64,000 nucleotides of DNA from Rubrivivax sp. (GTDB taxonomy: Bacteria; Pseudomonadota; Gammaproteobacteria; Burkholderiales; Burkholderiaceae_C), in assembly GCA_019635315.1 (NCBI GenBank), contig JAHBZT010000001.1, positions 62,001 to 126,000 of the forward strand, read 5' to 3'. Of the stretch, positions 12,790 through 21,601 are shown one piece after another. Position 1 is the stretch's first letter. Every line of letters starts with the position of its first letter. The position numbers were made by a program, and so were the translations under genes. A model generated the notes under the pieces. It was not told where the DNA came from and ran no database searches. It saw nothing but the letters and a program-made list of their open reading frames with translations.

Positions 12790-13631
12790 GCGGGGGCGAT
12801 CTCCAGCTTCATCCAGGCGTCCAGGCTGGCCTGCGGTGCCAGCGCGCGCAGGCCATGCGCCAGCGGGTCGGCCATGTGGATGGCGTTGCTGACATGGCTG
12901 ACCGGCTCGACGCAGTAGTGGGGCTTGACCTCCGGCGTATAGACGACGAGATACGGCAGCGACGAGGTGAGCCTCAGCGACAGCTTCTCGTCGCGGATGC
13001 GCGCGGCCCCGCGCCAGCCCTCGAAGCAGTGGTCGAAGGCCAGGTGCGCGACGTCGCCGTCGATGCCCGGCTGCGCCACCTTGCGCGTCGGCAGGCCGCT
13101 GGCGTCGCTGTCCCAGCGCTCGGCGATCTCGATGTGCAGCCGGCTGCGCGAACGCTTCGGAAAGTACGGGTGCCAGCCCAGCCCCACCGGCTGCGGCTGC
13201 GCATGCAGGTTGAGCACCGACAGGTGGGCCTCCAGCGCATCGGGCGTCAGCACGAAGCGCTGGCGCGCGTCGAAAGCGAACGGCCAGTGCGCGTCCGCGG
13301 CATGCCGGTAGCGCAGCTCGGCACTCGTCGTGTCCGACGCCAGCACCTCCCAGGGCCGCTGCCAGGCCACACCGTGCACCGAGTGCGGCAGCTCGTCGAA
13401 ATTGGCCGCCGTCGCATGGTCCTGCCCCAGCCAGCGGAAGCGCCGGTAGCCGAGCCGGTTGGAATACGGCACCAGCGGGTAGCAGCCGGCCTGCCGCGAC
13501 GAAGCCAGCGCATCGGGCTCGCTGCTGCGCAGCACCGGCAGCGTGTCGCGCCAGAGGCCGGCGATGGCGCCGCCGAGGTCCGGGCGCAGCGCCAGGCGCA
13601 GCGCGCCGGCGGTCAGTTCGAGGGTGGTCAT
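12786..13631 (-). CDS. Aldose 1-epimerase family protein
   Basis: Mutarotase-like enzyme of 281 aa that interconverts alpha and beta anomers of a sugar. It starts MTTLELTAGALRLALRPDLG and holds the family features YPLVPYSNRLG, HSVHGVAWQRPW (catalytic His region), LGWHPYFPK and HYCVEPVSHVSNA. The open frame extends further upstream only through antisense of aceE. It is the first gene of the lactonase-glpD operon and overlaps the next gene by 4 nt. Confidence 0.87.
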   Translation of the reverse strand: MTTLELTAGALRLALRPDLGGAIAGLWRDTLPVLRSSEPDALASSRQAGCYPLVPYSNRLGYRRFRWLGQDHATAANFDELPHSVHGVAWQRPWEVLASDTTSAELRYRHAADAHWPFAFDARQRFVLTPDALEAHLSVLNLHAQPQPVGLGWHPYFPKRSRSRLHIEIAERWDSDASGLPTRKVAQPGIDGDVAHLAFDHCFEGWRGAARIRDEKLSLRLTSSLPYLVVYTPEVKPHYCVEPVSHVSNAIHMADPLAHGLRALAPQASLDAWMKLEIAPA

Positions 13632-13701
13632 GGATCGCGATGATGCCGCACGCCGTGCCGGCCGCCGGCGCAGGAGCCGCGGCCGCCGGCGGTCATGCTG
13701 T

Positions 13702-16527
13702 CTACTGCGACCAGGGGTGCCGCCCCGGCGTGATGCCGTAGCGTTCGCGCGCGGCCCGCGGCACATCGGCCGGCAGCGCGCCGTCGTCGGCCAGCGCCTG
13801 CAGCGCGCGCAGCACGATGTGGCGCGGGCTGACCTCGAAGAATTCGCGCAGCAGCGCGCGGCTGTCGCTGCGCCCGAAGCCGTCGGTGCCCAGCGTGACG
13901 TAGCGGCGGCCGGCCGGCACCAGCGCCCGCAGCTGCTCGGGCACCGCACGCACGTAGTCGGTGGCGGCCACGATGGGCCCCTGTGTTTGCAGCAGCACGC
14001 GCGTGGCCCAGGGCAGCGCACCGTCGTCGACGCCGAGCACCCGCGCGCGTTCGATGGCCATGCCCTCGCGCGCGAGTTCGCTGAAGCTGGTCGCGCTGCA
14101 GACCTCGGCCTGCACGTTCCAGTGCTCGGCCAGCCAGCGCGCGGCGGTCAGCACCTCGTGCAGGATGGCGCCGCTGCCGACCAGCGTGCACTGCGCCGCG
14201 GCCGGGCCGTCGGGTTCGGCCATGGCGGCGCCCACGGTCGCCGCCGGCAGCCGGTACAGGCCGCGCAGCACGCCTTCCACCAGCGACATGTCGGCGGCCG
14301 CGTCGTCGGTGGCCGGCAGCGACGGCTGGGCATGGTTCTGGTTGGTCACCGTCAGGTAGAAGAAGACGTCGTGCTGCTCGGCCAGCATGCGCTCCAGGCC
14401 GTGGTGCACGATCAGCGCCAGCTCGTACGCGAAGCCGGGGTCGTACGCCACGCAGTTGGGCACCGTGGCGGCGACCAGCAGGCTGGAGCCGTCCTGGTGC
14501 TGCAGGCCCTCGCCCGACAGCGTCGTGCGGCCCGACGTGGCGCCGACCAGGAAGCCGCGCGCGCGCTGGTCGGCGGCGGCCCAGATCAGGTCACCCACGC
14601 GCTGGAAGCCGAAGATCGAATAGTAGATGTACAGCGGCAGCATGGTCAGCCCATGCGTGCTGTAGCTGGTGGCCGCCGCGGTCCACGAGGCCATCGCGCC
14701 GGCCTCGGTGATGCCTTCCTCGAGGATCTGGCCGTCGCGCGACTCGCGGTAGGCCATCAGGCTGCCGGCGTCCTCGGGTTCGTAGCGCTGGCCCTCGGGT
14801 GCATAGATGCCGACCTGGCGGAACAGGCTGGCCATGCCGAAGGTGCGCGCCTCGTCGGCGACGATGGGCACGATGCGCGGGCCCAGGCCCGGCGCCTTCA
14901 GCAGGCTGCCGAGCATGCGCACCAGCGCCATCGTGGTGCTCATCTCCTTGCCTTCGGCGCCCAGCGCGAAGGCCGCGAACTCCTCGACCGCGGGCACCGG
15001 CAGCCGGTCGGCCTCGGCCTGGCGCGCCGGCATCGGACCGCCCAGGGCAGCACGGCACTCGCGCAGGTGGCGCATCTCGGCGCTGTCGTCGGCCGGGCGG
15101 AAGAAGCGCTGCGCACGCGCGTCCTCGTCGCTCATCGGCAGCCGGAAGCGGTGCGCGAAGGCCACCAGGTCGTCGCCCTCCAGCTTCTTCTGCTGGTGCG
15201 TGGTCATGCGGCCCTGGCCGGCCGCGCCCATGCCGTAGCCCTTCATGGTCTTGGCCAGGATGACCACCGGCGCGCCGCGGTGGGCCACCGCCGCGGCATA
15301 GGCGGCGTGGATCTTGACGAGGTCGTGGCCGCCGCGGTGCAGGCGGTCGATCTCGTCGTCGGTCATCGCGGCGACCAGCGCCGCCAGTTCCGGACTCTGG
15401 CCGAAGAACTTGTCGCGGTTGTAGGCGCCATCGTTGGCGCTGAAGGTCTGGAACTGGCCGTCGACCGTGCGCGCGAAGGCGCGCACCAGCGCCTGCGTGT
15501 GGTCGCGCGCGAAGAGCGCGTCCCAGTCCGAACCCCAGACCAGCTTGATGACATGCCAGCCGGCGCCGGCGAAGACGGTCTCCAGCTCGTCGACGATGCG
15601 GCCGTTGCCGCGCACCGGGCCGTCCAGGCGCTGCAGGTTGCAGTTGACGACGAAGACCAGGTTGTCCAGCTTCTCGCGCGCGGCCAGGCTCAGCCCGGCC
15701 AGCGACTCCGGCTCGTCCATCTCGCCATCGCCGAAGAAGCCCCACACGCGGCGCTGCTGCGCCGCGTCACTGGACGATCCCATTCTGTCGCTCGCCGCGA
15801 GCAGCCCGCGGTGCTCCAGGTAGCGCAGGAAGCGCGCCTGGTAGACGGCCGACAGCGGCCCCAGCCCCATCGAGCCGGTCGGAAACTGCCAGAAGTCCGG
15901 CATCAGCCAGGGGTGCGGGTAGCTCGAGAGCCCGCGCACCGCGCGCCCGGCGGCGCGCTCGCCGGCCGCGGCCACCTCCTGCCGGTAATGCTCGAGGTCG
16001 GCCTCGCTCAGGCGGCCTTCCAGGAAGGCGCGTGCATAGACGCCCGGGGCCGAGTGCGGCTGGAAGAACACCAGGTCGCCGCCATGCCGCTCGCTGCGCG
16101 CGCGGAAGAAGTGGTTGAAGCCGACCTCGAACAGGTCGGCCGCGCTGGCATAGCTGGCAATGTGCCCGCCCAGCTCGCCGTGGCGCAGGTTGGCGCGCAC
16201 GACCATCGCCAGCGCATTCCAGCGCATGATGGCGGCCAGCCGCTGCTCGATCTCGAGCTGGCCCGGGAAGGCCGCCTGTTCCTCGGCGCGGATCGTGTTG
16301 ACATAGGGCGTCTGGCGCTGCGGCCGCCAGGCCAGCGCGTGGCGGCGCGCCTCGTCCTGCAGCGCGTCGAGCACGAAGCGCGCGCGCTCGGGGCCGCTCT
16401 CGCGCACCAGCGTGGCCAGCGCGTCCAGCCATTCGCGCGTCTCGCCGGGGTCGCTGTCGCCGGGGAAGCGGATGCGGTGCAGCAGGGCCTCGAATTCGGG
16501 GCTGCCGGGAATCAGCGGCGGGGTCAT
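13702..16527 (-). CDS. aceE: Pyruvate dehydrogenase E1, homodimeric type (AceE paralogue)
   Basis: Thiamine-diphosphate 2-oxoacid dehydrogenase. The 941 aa exceed E. coli AceE (887). Hallmarks are GGHIASYASAADLFEVGFNH, the ThDP motif GDGEMDEPES followed by NCNLQRLDGPVRGN, and a C-terminal domain with SFSELAREG. There are no aceF or lpd genes beside it. A Ser/Asp-rich insertion (DRMGSSSDAAQQ) lies immediately before the ThDP motif and is absent from the usual AceE sequence there. It may be a second E1 for pyruvate or a related 2-oxoacid that shares E2/E3 encoded elsewhere. The family is certain, the substrate less so. Confidence 0.87.
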   Translation of the reverse strand: MTPPLIPGSPEFEALLHRIRFPGDSDPGETREWLDALATLVRESGPERARFVLDALQDEARRHALAWRPQRQTPYVNTIRAEEQAAFPGQLEIEQRLAAIMRWNALAMVVRANLRHGELGGHIASYASAADLFEVGFNHFFRARSERHGGDLVFFQPHSAPGVYARAFLEGRLSEADLEHYRQEVAAAGERAAGRAVRGLSSYPHPWLMPDFWQFPTGSMGLGPLSAVYQARFLRYLEHRGLLAASDRMGSSSDAAQQRRVWGFFGDGEMDEPESLAGLSLAAREKLDNLVFVVNCNLQRLDGPVRGNGRIVDELETVFAGAGWHVIKLVWGSDWDALFARDHTQALVRAFARTVDGQFQTFSANDGAYNRDKFFGQSPELAALVAAMTDDEIDRLHRGGHDLVKIHAAYAAAVAHRGAPVVILAKTMKGYGMGAAGQGRMTTHQQKKLEGDDLVAFAHRFRLPMSDEDARAQRFFRPADDSAEMRHLRECRAALGGPMPARQAEADRLPVPAVEEFAAFALGAEGKEMSTTMALVRMLGSLLKAPGLGPRIVPIVADEARTFGMASLFRQVGIYAPEGQRYEPEDAGSLMAYRESRDGQILEEGITEAGAMASWTAAATSYSTHGLTMLPLYIYYSIFGFQRVGDLIWAAADQRARGFLVGATSGRTTLSGEGLQHQDGSSLLVAATVPNCVAYDPGFAYELALIVHHGLERMLAEQHDVFFYLTVTNQNHAQPSLPATDDAAADMSLVEGVLRGLYRLPAATVGAAMAEPDGPAAAQCTLVGSGAILHEVLTAARWLAEHWNVQAEVCSATSFSELAREGMAIERARVLGVDDGALPWATRVLLQTQGPIVAATDYVRAVPEQLRALVPAGRRYVTLGTDGFGRSDSRALLREFFEVSPRHIVLRALQALADDGALPADVPRAARERYGITPGRHPWSQ

Positions 16528-16553
16528 GGGGTCGGCACGCTACCAGTTGCGGG

Positions 16554-17066
16554 CTACCAGCGCGTGCCGGGGGCGTCGAGATCGGCGCGCAGGTAGTGCG
16601 CGCCCGGCACCGGGTTGTAGTAGTAGGGCGGGATCTCGACGAAGCCCAGCGACGCATAGAGCTCGCGCGCGGCTTCCATGTCGTCCAGCGTGTCCAGCAG
16701 CATCGTCGAGTAGCCGGACTGCGTCGCCAGGTCCATCAGCCGCTGCACGAGCAGGCGCCCGAGCCCGAAGCGGCGGAAGGCGCGGCGCACGAACAGGCGC
16801 TTCATCTCGCAGGCATTCGGGAAGTCCGCGTCGGGCAGCGGCCGCATCGCGACGCAGCCGGCCGCCTGGCCGTCGACCAGCGCCAGCAGCAGCGCGCCGG
16901 CCGGCGACGCGTAGACGCTGGGCAGCGACGCCAGCTCGGTCTCGAAACCCTGGAAGCCGAGGTCGATGGCCAGCGAGTCGGCATACTCGGTGAACAGCTC
17001 GCGCACCGCGAGCAGCTGCGCCGGCTGCTCGGCGTGCACGATGTCGAGTTGCGGCCCGTCGTCCAC
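16554..17066 (-). CDS. GNAT-family N-acetyltransferase
   Basis: 170-aa acetyl-CoA-dependent acetyltransferase. The CoA pyrophosphate-binding signature RRFGLGRLL follows the central strand CEMKRLFVRRAF, and the C-terminus GFVEIPPYYYNPVPGAHYL is typical of a broad GNAT subgroup. It starts with GTG at 17064-17066, one base after the cytochrome b stop, so translational coupling is likely. The acceptor substrate is unknown. Confidence 0.85.
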   Translation of the reverse strand: MDDGPQLDIVHAEQPAQLLAVRELFTEYADSLAIDLGFQGFETELASLPSVYASPAGALLLALVDGQAAGCVAMRPLPDADFPNACEMKRLFVRRAFRRFGLGRLLVQRLMDLATQSGYSTMLLDTLDDMEAARELYASLGFVEIPPYYYNPVPGAHYLRADLDAPGTRW

Positions 17067-17067
17067 G

Positions 17068-17760
17068 TCAGAACGCGGGCTGCCCGAGGCGGATCACCCA
17101 CGCGACGACCCCTGCCGCCAGCAGCGCCAGCACCAGCGCCAGCAGGCGCTGCGCCAGACCGTCGGCACTGGCCGGCGTGCCCGCGGGCAAGGGCTTGTCG
17201 CCGACCAGCATCGGCCCGATCAGGTTGCGCCGCTTGACGAACAGGTAGGCCAGCACCGCCGCGACATGCAGCGCGACGAGCCCGATCACCAGCCACTGGC
17301 CATAACTCTTGTGCCAGGCCGTGGCCTCCAGCGCGGTGGCGGTGGCGACGAAGCGGTTCAGCGGCCCCAGGTTGGCGATCTCGTCGTCGGCCACCAGCCC
17401 GGTGCCGACCTGCACCGCGACGATGGCCAGCAGCGCGAAGACCGACAGCGCGCCCAGCGGGCTGTGGCCGACGTCCAGGTGCTCGCCCGGCCGCGCCTGC
17501 CCGCGCAGGTAGCGCAGCAGCGTGCCCGGCGCGTAGACGAAGCTGGCGAAGCGCGACCAGCGCCCGCCGACCAGCCCCCACGACAGCCGGAAGACCAGCA
17601 GCCCGAGCACCAGGTAGCCGAAGCGAAAATGCCAGGTCATCGCGGCGCCGCCGATCTTGGCGCTGACGACCGAGCCGACCAGCGCGGCGGCGAGCAGCCA
17701 GTGGAACAGGCGCGTCGGCAGGTCCCAGACGCGGACGGGCTGCAGGGCAGGATCGTTCAT
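17068..17760 (-). CDS. Cytochrome b561 / hydrogenase-type b cytochrome
   Basis: Di-haem membrane cytochrome of the Ni/Fe-hydrogenase b-type/cytochrome b561 group, 230 aa. Histidines in predicted helices include TRLFHWLLAA, MTWHFRFGYLVLG, TAWHKSYGQWL and IGLVALHVAAVLAYL. The start is the ATG at 17758-17760 (MNDPALQPVRVWDLPTR), the usual N-terminus; the longer frame is leader. It is divergent from a cytochrome c' gene, its likely electron partner in the periplasm. Confidence 0.88.
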   Translation of the reverse strand: MNDPALQPVRVWDLPTRLFHWLLAAALVGSVVSAKIGGAAMTWHFRFGYLVLGLLVFRLSWGLVGGRWSRFASFVYAPGTLLRYLRGQARPGEHLDVGHSPLGALSVFALLAIVAVQVGTGLVADDEIANLGPLNRFVATATALEATAWHKSYGQWLVIGLVALHVAAVLAYLFVKRRNLIGPMLVGDKPLPAGTPASADGLAQRLLALVLALLAAGVVAWVIRLGQPAF

Positions 17761-17926
17761 CGGTGGAGGGTGGCGCAGGCGCGGCGCGGGGCAACCGCCC
17801 GCCGGCGGCAGCGGGCCGCAGGCGCACGCACCGCGAACCATACCGCGACTCGCCGCGCTGCCGGCGATGCCGGTCGCCGCACTGGGGCATACCCGAAGCG
17901 CCGGAGTGCCGGCCGGGGCGGCTGCG

Positions 17927-17932
17927 TACACT
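17927..17932 (+). promoter_or_regulatory. Candidate -10 box for cytochrome c'
   Basis: TACACT in the 247-bp divergent gap, 75 bp before the cytochrome c' start. The same TACACT occurs before the MocR gene and the caspase-like gene in this window. No convincing -35 is seen. A GGAG site about 10 nt before the ATG supports the annotated start. Confidence 0.4.
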
Positions 17933-18007
17933 GATCCGTGCGCCCCGGGCCGCCCGGTCCGGCGCGCCGCCAGGTTTGTTCAACCCCAGCCCATCGGAGT
18001 CGCCCGC

Positions 18008-18475
18008 ATGCCCCGACTGTTCGCCGCCGCCGTCGTGATCGCCGGCCTGGCCACCGCCCTGCCCGCCGCCGCGCAGTTCCAGAAGCCCGAGGACGCGATC
18101 AAGTACCGCCAGTCGGCCTTCACGGTGATGGCCAACCACCTCGGCCGCGTCGGCGCGATGGCCCAGGGCCGCGTGCCCTTCGACGCCAAGGTGGCGGCCG
18201 ACAACACCGCCATCGTCGTCGCGATGTCCACGCTGCCGTTCACGGCCTTTGGCGCCAACACCGACATGGGCATGCCCAACCGCGCCAAGCCCGAGATCTG
18301 GCGCGAGTCGGCCAAGTTCAAGGCCGCCGCCGACAAGATGGCCGAGGAAGTGAAGAAGCTCGACGCCGCCGCACGCGCCGGCAACCTGGACGCCGTCAAG
18401 GCCGCGATGGGCGCCGTTGGCGGCAGCTGCAAGGCCTGCCACGACGACTTCCGCGCCGAGCGCTACAGCAACTGA
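18008..18475 (+). CDS. Cytochrome c' (class II c-type cytochrome)
   Basis: Periplasmic four-helix-bundle haem protein of 155 aa. A signal peptide (MPRLFAAAVVIAGLATALPAAA) precedes QFQKPEDAIKYRQSAFTVM. The haem attachment site is C-terminal, CKACHDDFRAERYSN, as required for this class. Cytochromes c' bind NO and CO and are linked to nitrosative-stress protection. The neighbouring divergent b-type cytochrome is a plausible reductase. Confidence 0.93.
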   Translation: MPRLFAAAVVIAGLATALPAAAQFQKPEDAIKYRQSAFTVMANHLGRVGAMAQGRVPFDAKVAADNTAIVVAMSTLPFTAFGANTDMGMPNRAKPEIWRESAKFKAAADKMAEEVKKLDAAARAGNLDAVKAAMGAVGGSCKACHDDFRAERYSN

Positions 18476-18685
18476 GCGCCCGTCGCGAGACTGCCGCCCA
18501 CGCGCGGCCATCCACGAGCGGCCCGACCGAGCTGAGGAGCCCGGTCGCGTTCGTGCGCGCGGTCGAGGCGTGCCAGCGCCGGGCGCGGGCTGTCTCGCCT
18601 CGGCCGACAATTCAGATTCCCTCGAATGCGGGGGCTGGCCGTGGGAGCTGCGTGGCTGACGTCTAACATTGACATTGACGGTGAA

Positions 18686-18703
18686 GTCGCGATCCCTCGC
18701 GAC
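18686..18703 (+). promoter_or_regulatory. Leader hairpin before prsT
   Basis: A 7-bp perfect stem (GTCGCGA / TCGCGAC) with loop TCCC sits 3 nt before the AGGAG ribosome site (18707-18711) of prsT. A TTGACA and a TAACAT hexamer lie just upstream (18669-18674 and 18664-18669). The hairpin could modulate access to the rare TTG start; this is inferred from position. Confidence 0.35.
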
Positions 18704-18717
18704 GGCAGGAGCATGTC

Positions 18718-21501
18718 TTGATCAGCAAACGCCGCACGTCTAGAGGCAGGCTTGTACTTCTCCTCGCGCTGACGGCTGTGCTCTCGGCATGCGGAGGCCC
18801 GTCGCGCGATGAATTGCTGGTTTCGGCACGCAAGCATCTCGATGACGGCGACCCGCGCGCCGCCGTGATCGACGCCAAGAACGTCTTGCAGCGGGATGCC
18901 GAGTCGGCAGCCGCGCGCTACCTGCTGGCGCGCGCCCTCCTCGCGGCGGGCGATCCGGTGGGCGCTGCCACCGAATTGGCCAGGGCCGAGACCTTCGGTC
19001 ACCCCGTCGACGAAACCGCCGTGCTGCGGGCCGAGTTGCTGCTCGCCGAAGGACGGCCGGCGGATCTATTCGCGATGCAGCAGCCGCTGGCGCTGACCGA
19101 TCCGCTTGCACGAGCGCGCCTGGCCACGCTGCGCGCGCAGGCGCAACGTGCGCTGGAGCAGCCTCAGGCAGCAGCGCGTGAACTGGCCGATGCGCTGACG
19201 CAGGTGCCTGATCACTTGCCGGCGCTCGCTCTGCGCGCGGCGCTGGAACTGGACGCAGGCCGCGTCGATTTGGCACAGTCGCAAGCTGAAGAATTGCAGC
19301 GGACGCAAGGCACTGCCGCAGAAACGTGGGTGCTGCAAGGCGACATCGCCGCCGCGCGCGGCAAGCCGATTGAAGCCGCCGAGGGCTATCGGCGCGCCCT
19401 GTCATTGAAGCCGCGGCACGCAGACGCGCACAGCAAGCTCGTTGCCCAGTTGATCGTGGCCGGCGACAGCGCTGCCGCGACCGGCGCGATCGAGGAGATG
19501 CGCCGCCAGATGCCATGGCTTGCGGTGGCTGACTACCTTGAAGCCATGGTCGCCTTCCAACGCCAGGACATGGCGCGCGCGCGAGAACTGATTGAACGCC
19601 TACTGAAGGCAGAGCAGCCCGATGCCGATGTTCAGCTACTGGCCGGCATGGTCTTCGCGCGCCTGAACGAGACTGCACGCGCGGAGGCCTTGCTTGCGGC
19701 GGCGTTGGTGCGGCGACCCCAGTCCGCTGCGACGCGACGAGAGCTGGCCGCGGTCCAGATGCGCCAGGGGCGTGCCGACCGTGCGGTCGCCACCGTGGCA
19801 CCGCTGCTGGATGGCCAGCCAGACGCCGAGACGCTGATGCTGGCGGGCCAGGCCCACGCCCGCAGCGGCGATCTGGCTACGGCCGACCGCCTGTTCGCCC
19901 AAGCAGCGGCGCTGCGCCCCGACGACACCGCGCTGCGCGTGCAGCAGGCGCGCTCGCTGCTCGCCCGCGGGCAGCAGCAGCGTGGCCTGGCCGAACTTCA
20001 GGCCGCAGCCGCTGCCGATACCCAAGGATTGGACGCCGACCTCGTGCTCGTGGCCTCCCATGCCCGACGTGGGAATCTGAGCGCCGCGCGCGCCGCGCTG
20101 GATGTCGCCGAGCGCAAGCAGCCCGGGAACAGCCTGATTCCCTTCCTGCGCGGTGTCTTGGCGCAGCAGGCGGGAGACATGGCTGCGGCCCGCACCGCCT
20201 ATCAGCTGGCCCACCAACGCGACCCCAAGGCCTGGCAGCCGGTGGATGCACTGGCGATGCTGGACGTGGCACAACGCGATGTAGCCAGCGCGCGACAGCG
20301 GTACGAAGCCCTGGCCAAAGCCGAACCGCGCGCGGCGGCGGCGCTGGTCGCGATAGGTGAGATGGCCTGGCGGATGGGAGAAGAGCCGGCGGCCGTGGCC
20401 GGCTGGCTGGACAAGGCGGCACAGGCAGATCCCTTGGACGCCGGTAGTCGCTTGGCGGCGCTGCAACTGCAGAGGCAACTCAACGACCCGGCGGCGACGC
20501 TGGCGCGAGCGCAGGCCGCCGCTGCCGCGCTACCGGCAGAACCGGCCATCCTGTTGGCGCTTGCCGCCGCGCAACAGGCCACCGGCGAGGCACGCCAGGC
20601 CGTCAACACGCTCAGGCGTGTAGTTCAGCTCGACCCCCGCCATGCCGAAGCCCACTGGCGGCTGGCGATTGCGCTCGGAGCAACCGGTGACGTGGCCGCG
20701 GCACGCGCTCCCCTTGAGCAGGCGCTGGCGCTGGCGCCGGACTCACGCGATGTGCTTCGCGCCTCGATCGCGTATGCACTGGGTGAACGACAGCCCGAGC
20801 GCGCTCTCGCGCTGGCGCGCGCTGTACAAGAGCGCCGCCCCGGTGACTCGCTGGGCTGGGAACTCGAGGCAGACGTCGACGTGGCGCTGGGCCGCCTGCC
20901 GGCCGCCGCGGCGGCGCTGCGAACGGCGCTGATCAAGCGACCAGCGACCGAGCTGGCGGTGCGGCTGCACGCCATCCTGTCGGCCGAGGGCGGCGCAGGT
21001 GGTGCACCAGCCTTCGCGCAGCAGTGGCTGGACAAACACCCCGACGATGTTGGCTTCCTGGTCCACCTGGCGCAGACCGCAGATCGTTCGGGCGATCTGG
21101 CACAGGCTGCCGACCGGTACCGCGCAGCGCAGCGACTTCAGCCGGATCACCCCGTGGTTGTCAACAACCTGGCCGACGTGCTGGTACGGCGGGGCGACCC
21201 GCAGGCGCTTGCACTGGCCGAGCGGGCCGTTCAATTGGCGCCACAGCTGCCCAACGCTCAGGACACGCTGGCAGCGGCGCTGGCCCGCGCAGGCCGATTG
21301 GACGACGCCCTGGCCGCGCAGCGCCGCGCCGTCGCGCGAGCCCCTGCGGCGCCGGAGTTTCGGCTGCACCTGGGCCGGTTGCTCGCCGAGCGCGGCGACA
21401 AAGAGCTAGCTCGCGAGGAGTTGCGCCGTGTGACGCGCGGAACCGCCCCTCCCGCGCTGCAGCAAGAGGCCGAGGCGTTGCTGGCGCGGCTGGGTGGCTA
21501 G
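18718..21501 (+). CDS. prsT: PEP-CTERM-associated TPR lipoprotein PrsT
   Basis: Large TPR-repeat lipoprotein of the exosortase/PEP-CTERM system, 927 aa. It begins with TTG behind an AGGAG site. The lipobox LSAC is near residue 23 and is followed by RDELLVSARKHLDDGDPRAA, the typical PrsT opening. The rest is an array of TPR-like helices rich in Ala, Gln and Arg. PrsT proteins accompany EpsH-type exosortases and exopolysaccharide export. A PEP-CTERM protein gene lies 100 bp downstream, while the exosortase itself is outside the window. GC is lower than in neighbours: 36 of 60 bases at 19261-19320 are G or C. Confidence 0.88.
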   Translation: MISKRRTSRGRLVLLLALTAVLSACGGPSRDELLVSARKHLDDGDPRAAVIDAKNVLQRDAESAAARYLLARALLAAGDPVGAATELARAETFGHPVDETAVLRAELLLAEGRPADLFAMQQPLALTDPLARARLATLRAQAQRALEQPQAAARELADALTQVPDHLPALALRAALELDAGRVDLAQSQAEELQRTQGTAAETWVLQGDIAAARGKPIEAAEGYRRALSLKPRHADAHSKLVAQLIVAGDSAAATGAIEEMRRQMPWLAVADYLEAMVAFQRQDMARARELIERLLKAEQPDADVQLLAGMVFARLNETARAEALLAAALVRRPQSAATRRELAAVQMRQGRADRAVATVAPLLDGQPDAETLMLAGQAHARSGDLATADRLFAQAAALRPDDTALRVQQARSLLARGQQQRGLAELQAAAAADTQGLDADLVLVASHARRGNLSAARAALDVAERKQPGNSLIPFLRGVLAQQAGDMAAARTAYQLAHQRDPKAWQPVDALAMLDVAQRDVASARQRYEALAKAEPRAAAALVAIGEMAWRMGEEPAAVAGWLDKAAQADPLDAGSRLAALQLQRQLNDPAATLARAQAAAAALPAEPAILLALAAAQQATGEARQAVNTLRRVVQLDPRHAEAHWRLAIALGATGDVAAARAPLEQALALAPDSRDVLRASIAYALGERQPERALALARAVQERRPGDSLGWELEADVDVALGRLPAAAAALRTALIKRPATELAVRLHAILSAEGGAGGAPAFAQQWLDKHPDDVGFLVHLAQTADRSGDLAQAADRYRAAQRLQPDHPVVVNNLADVLVRRGDPQALALAERAVQLAPQLPNAQDTLAAALARAGRLDDALAAQRRAVARAPAAPEFRLHLGRLLAERGDKELAREELRRVTRGTAPPALQQEAEALLARLGG

Positions 21502-21601
21502 CCCCCCCTGAGCCGGGGATGGCAGCAGCGCAGCCGATAGATACCATTGGTTTCAGGGGGTGGACAGGGGTCCGTCCTGAAGTCGAGCAAGGGAGCGGGT
21601 C

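Noticed and set aside
21502-21601. Sigma-54 promoter before the PEP-CTERM gene, as expected for Prs-regulated genes
   Set aside because: TGGCAG occurs near 21520 but no GC element follows at the required spacing; likewise the TGGC near 18647 upstream of prsT has the wrong spacing.
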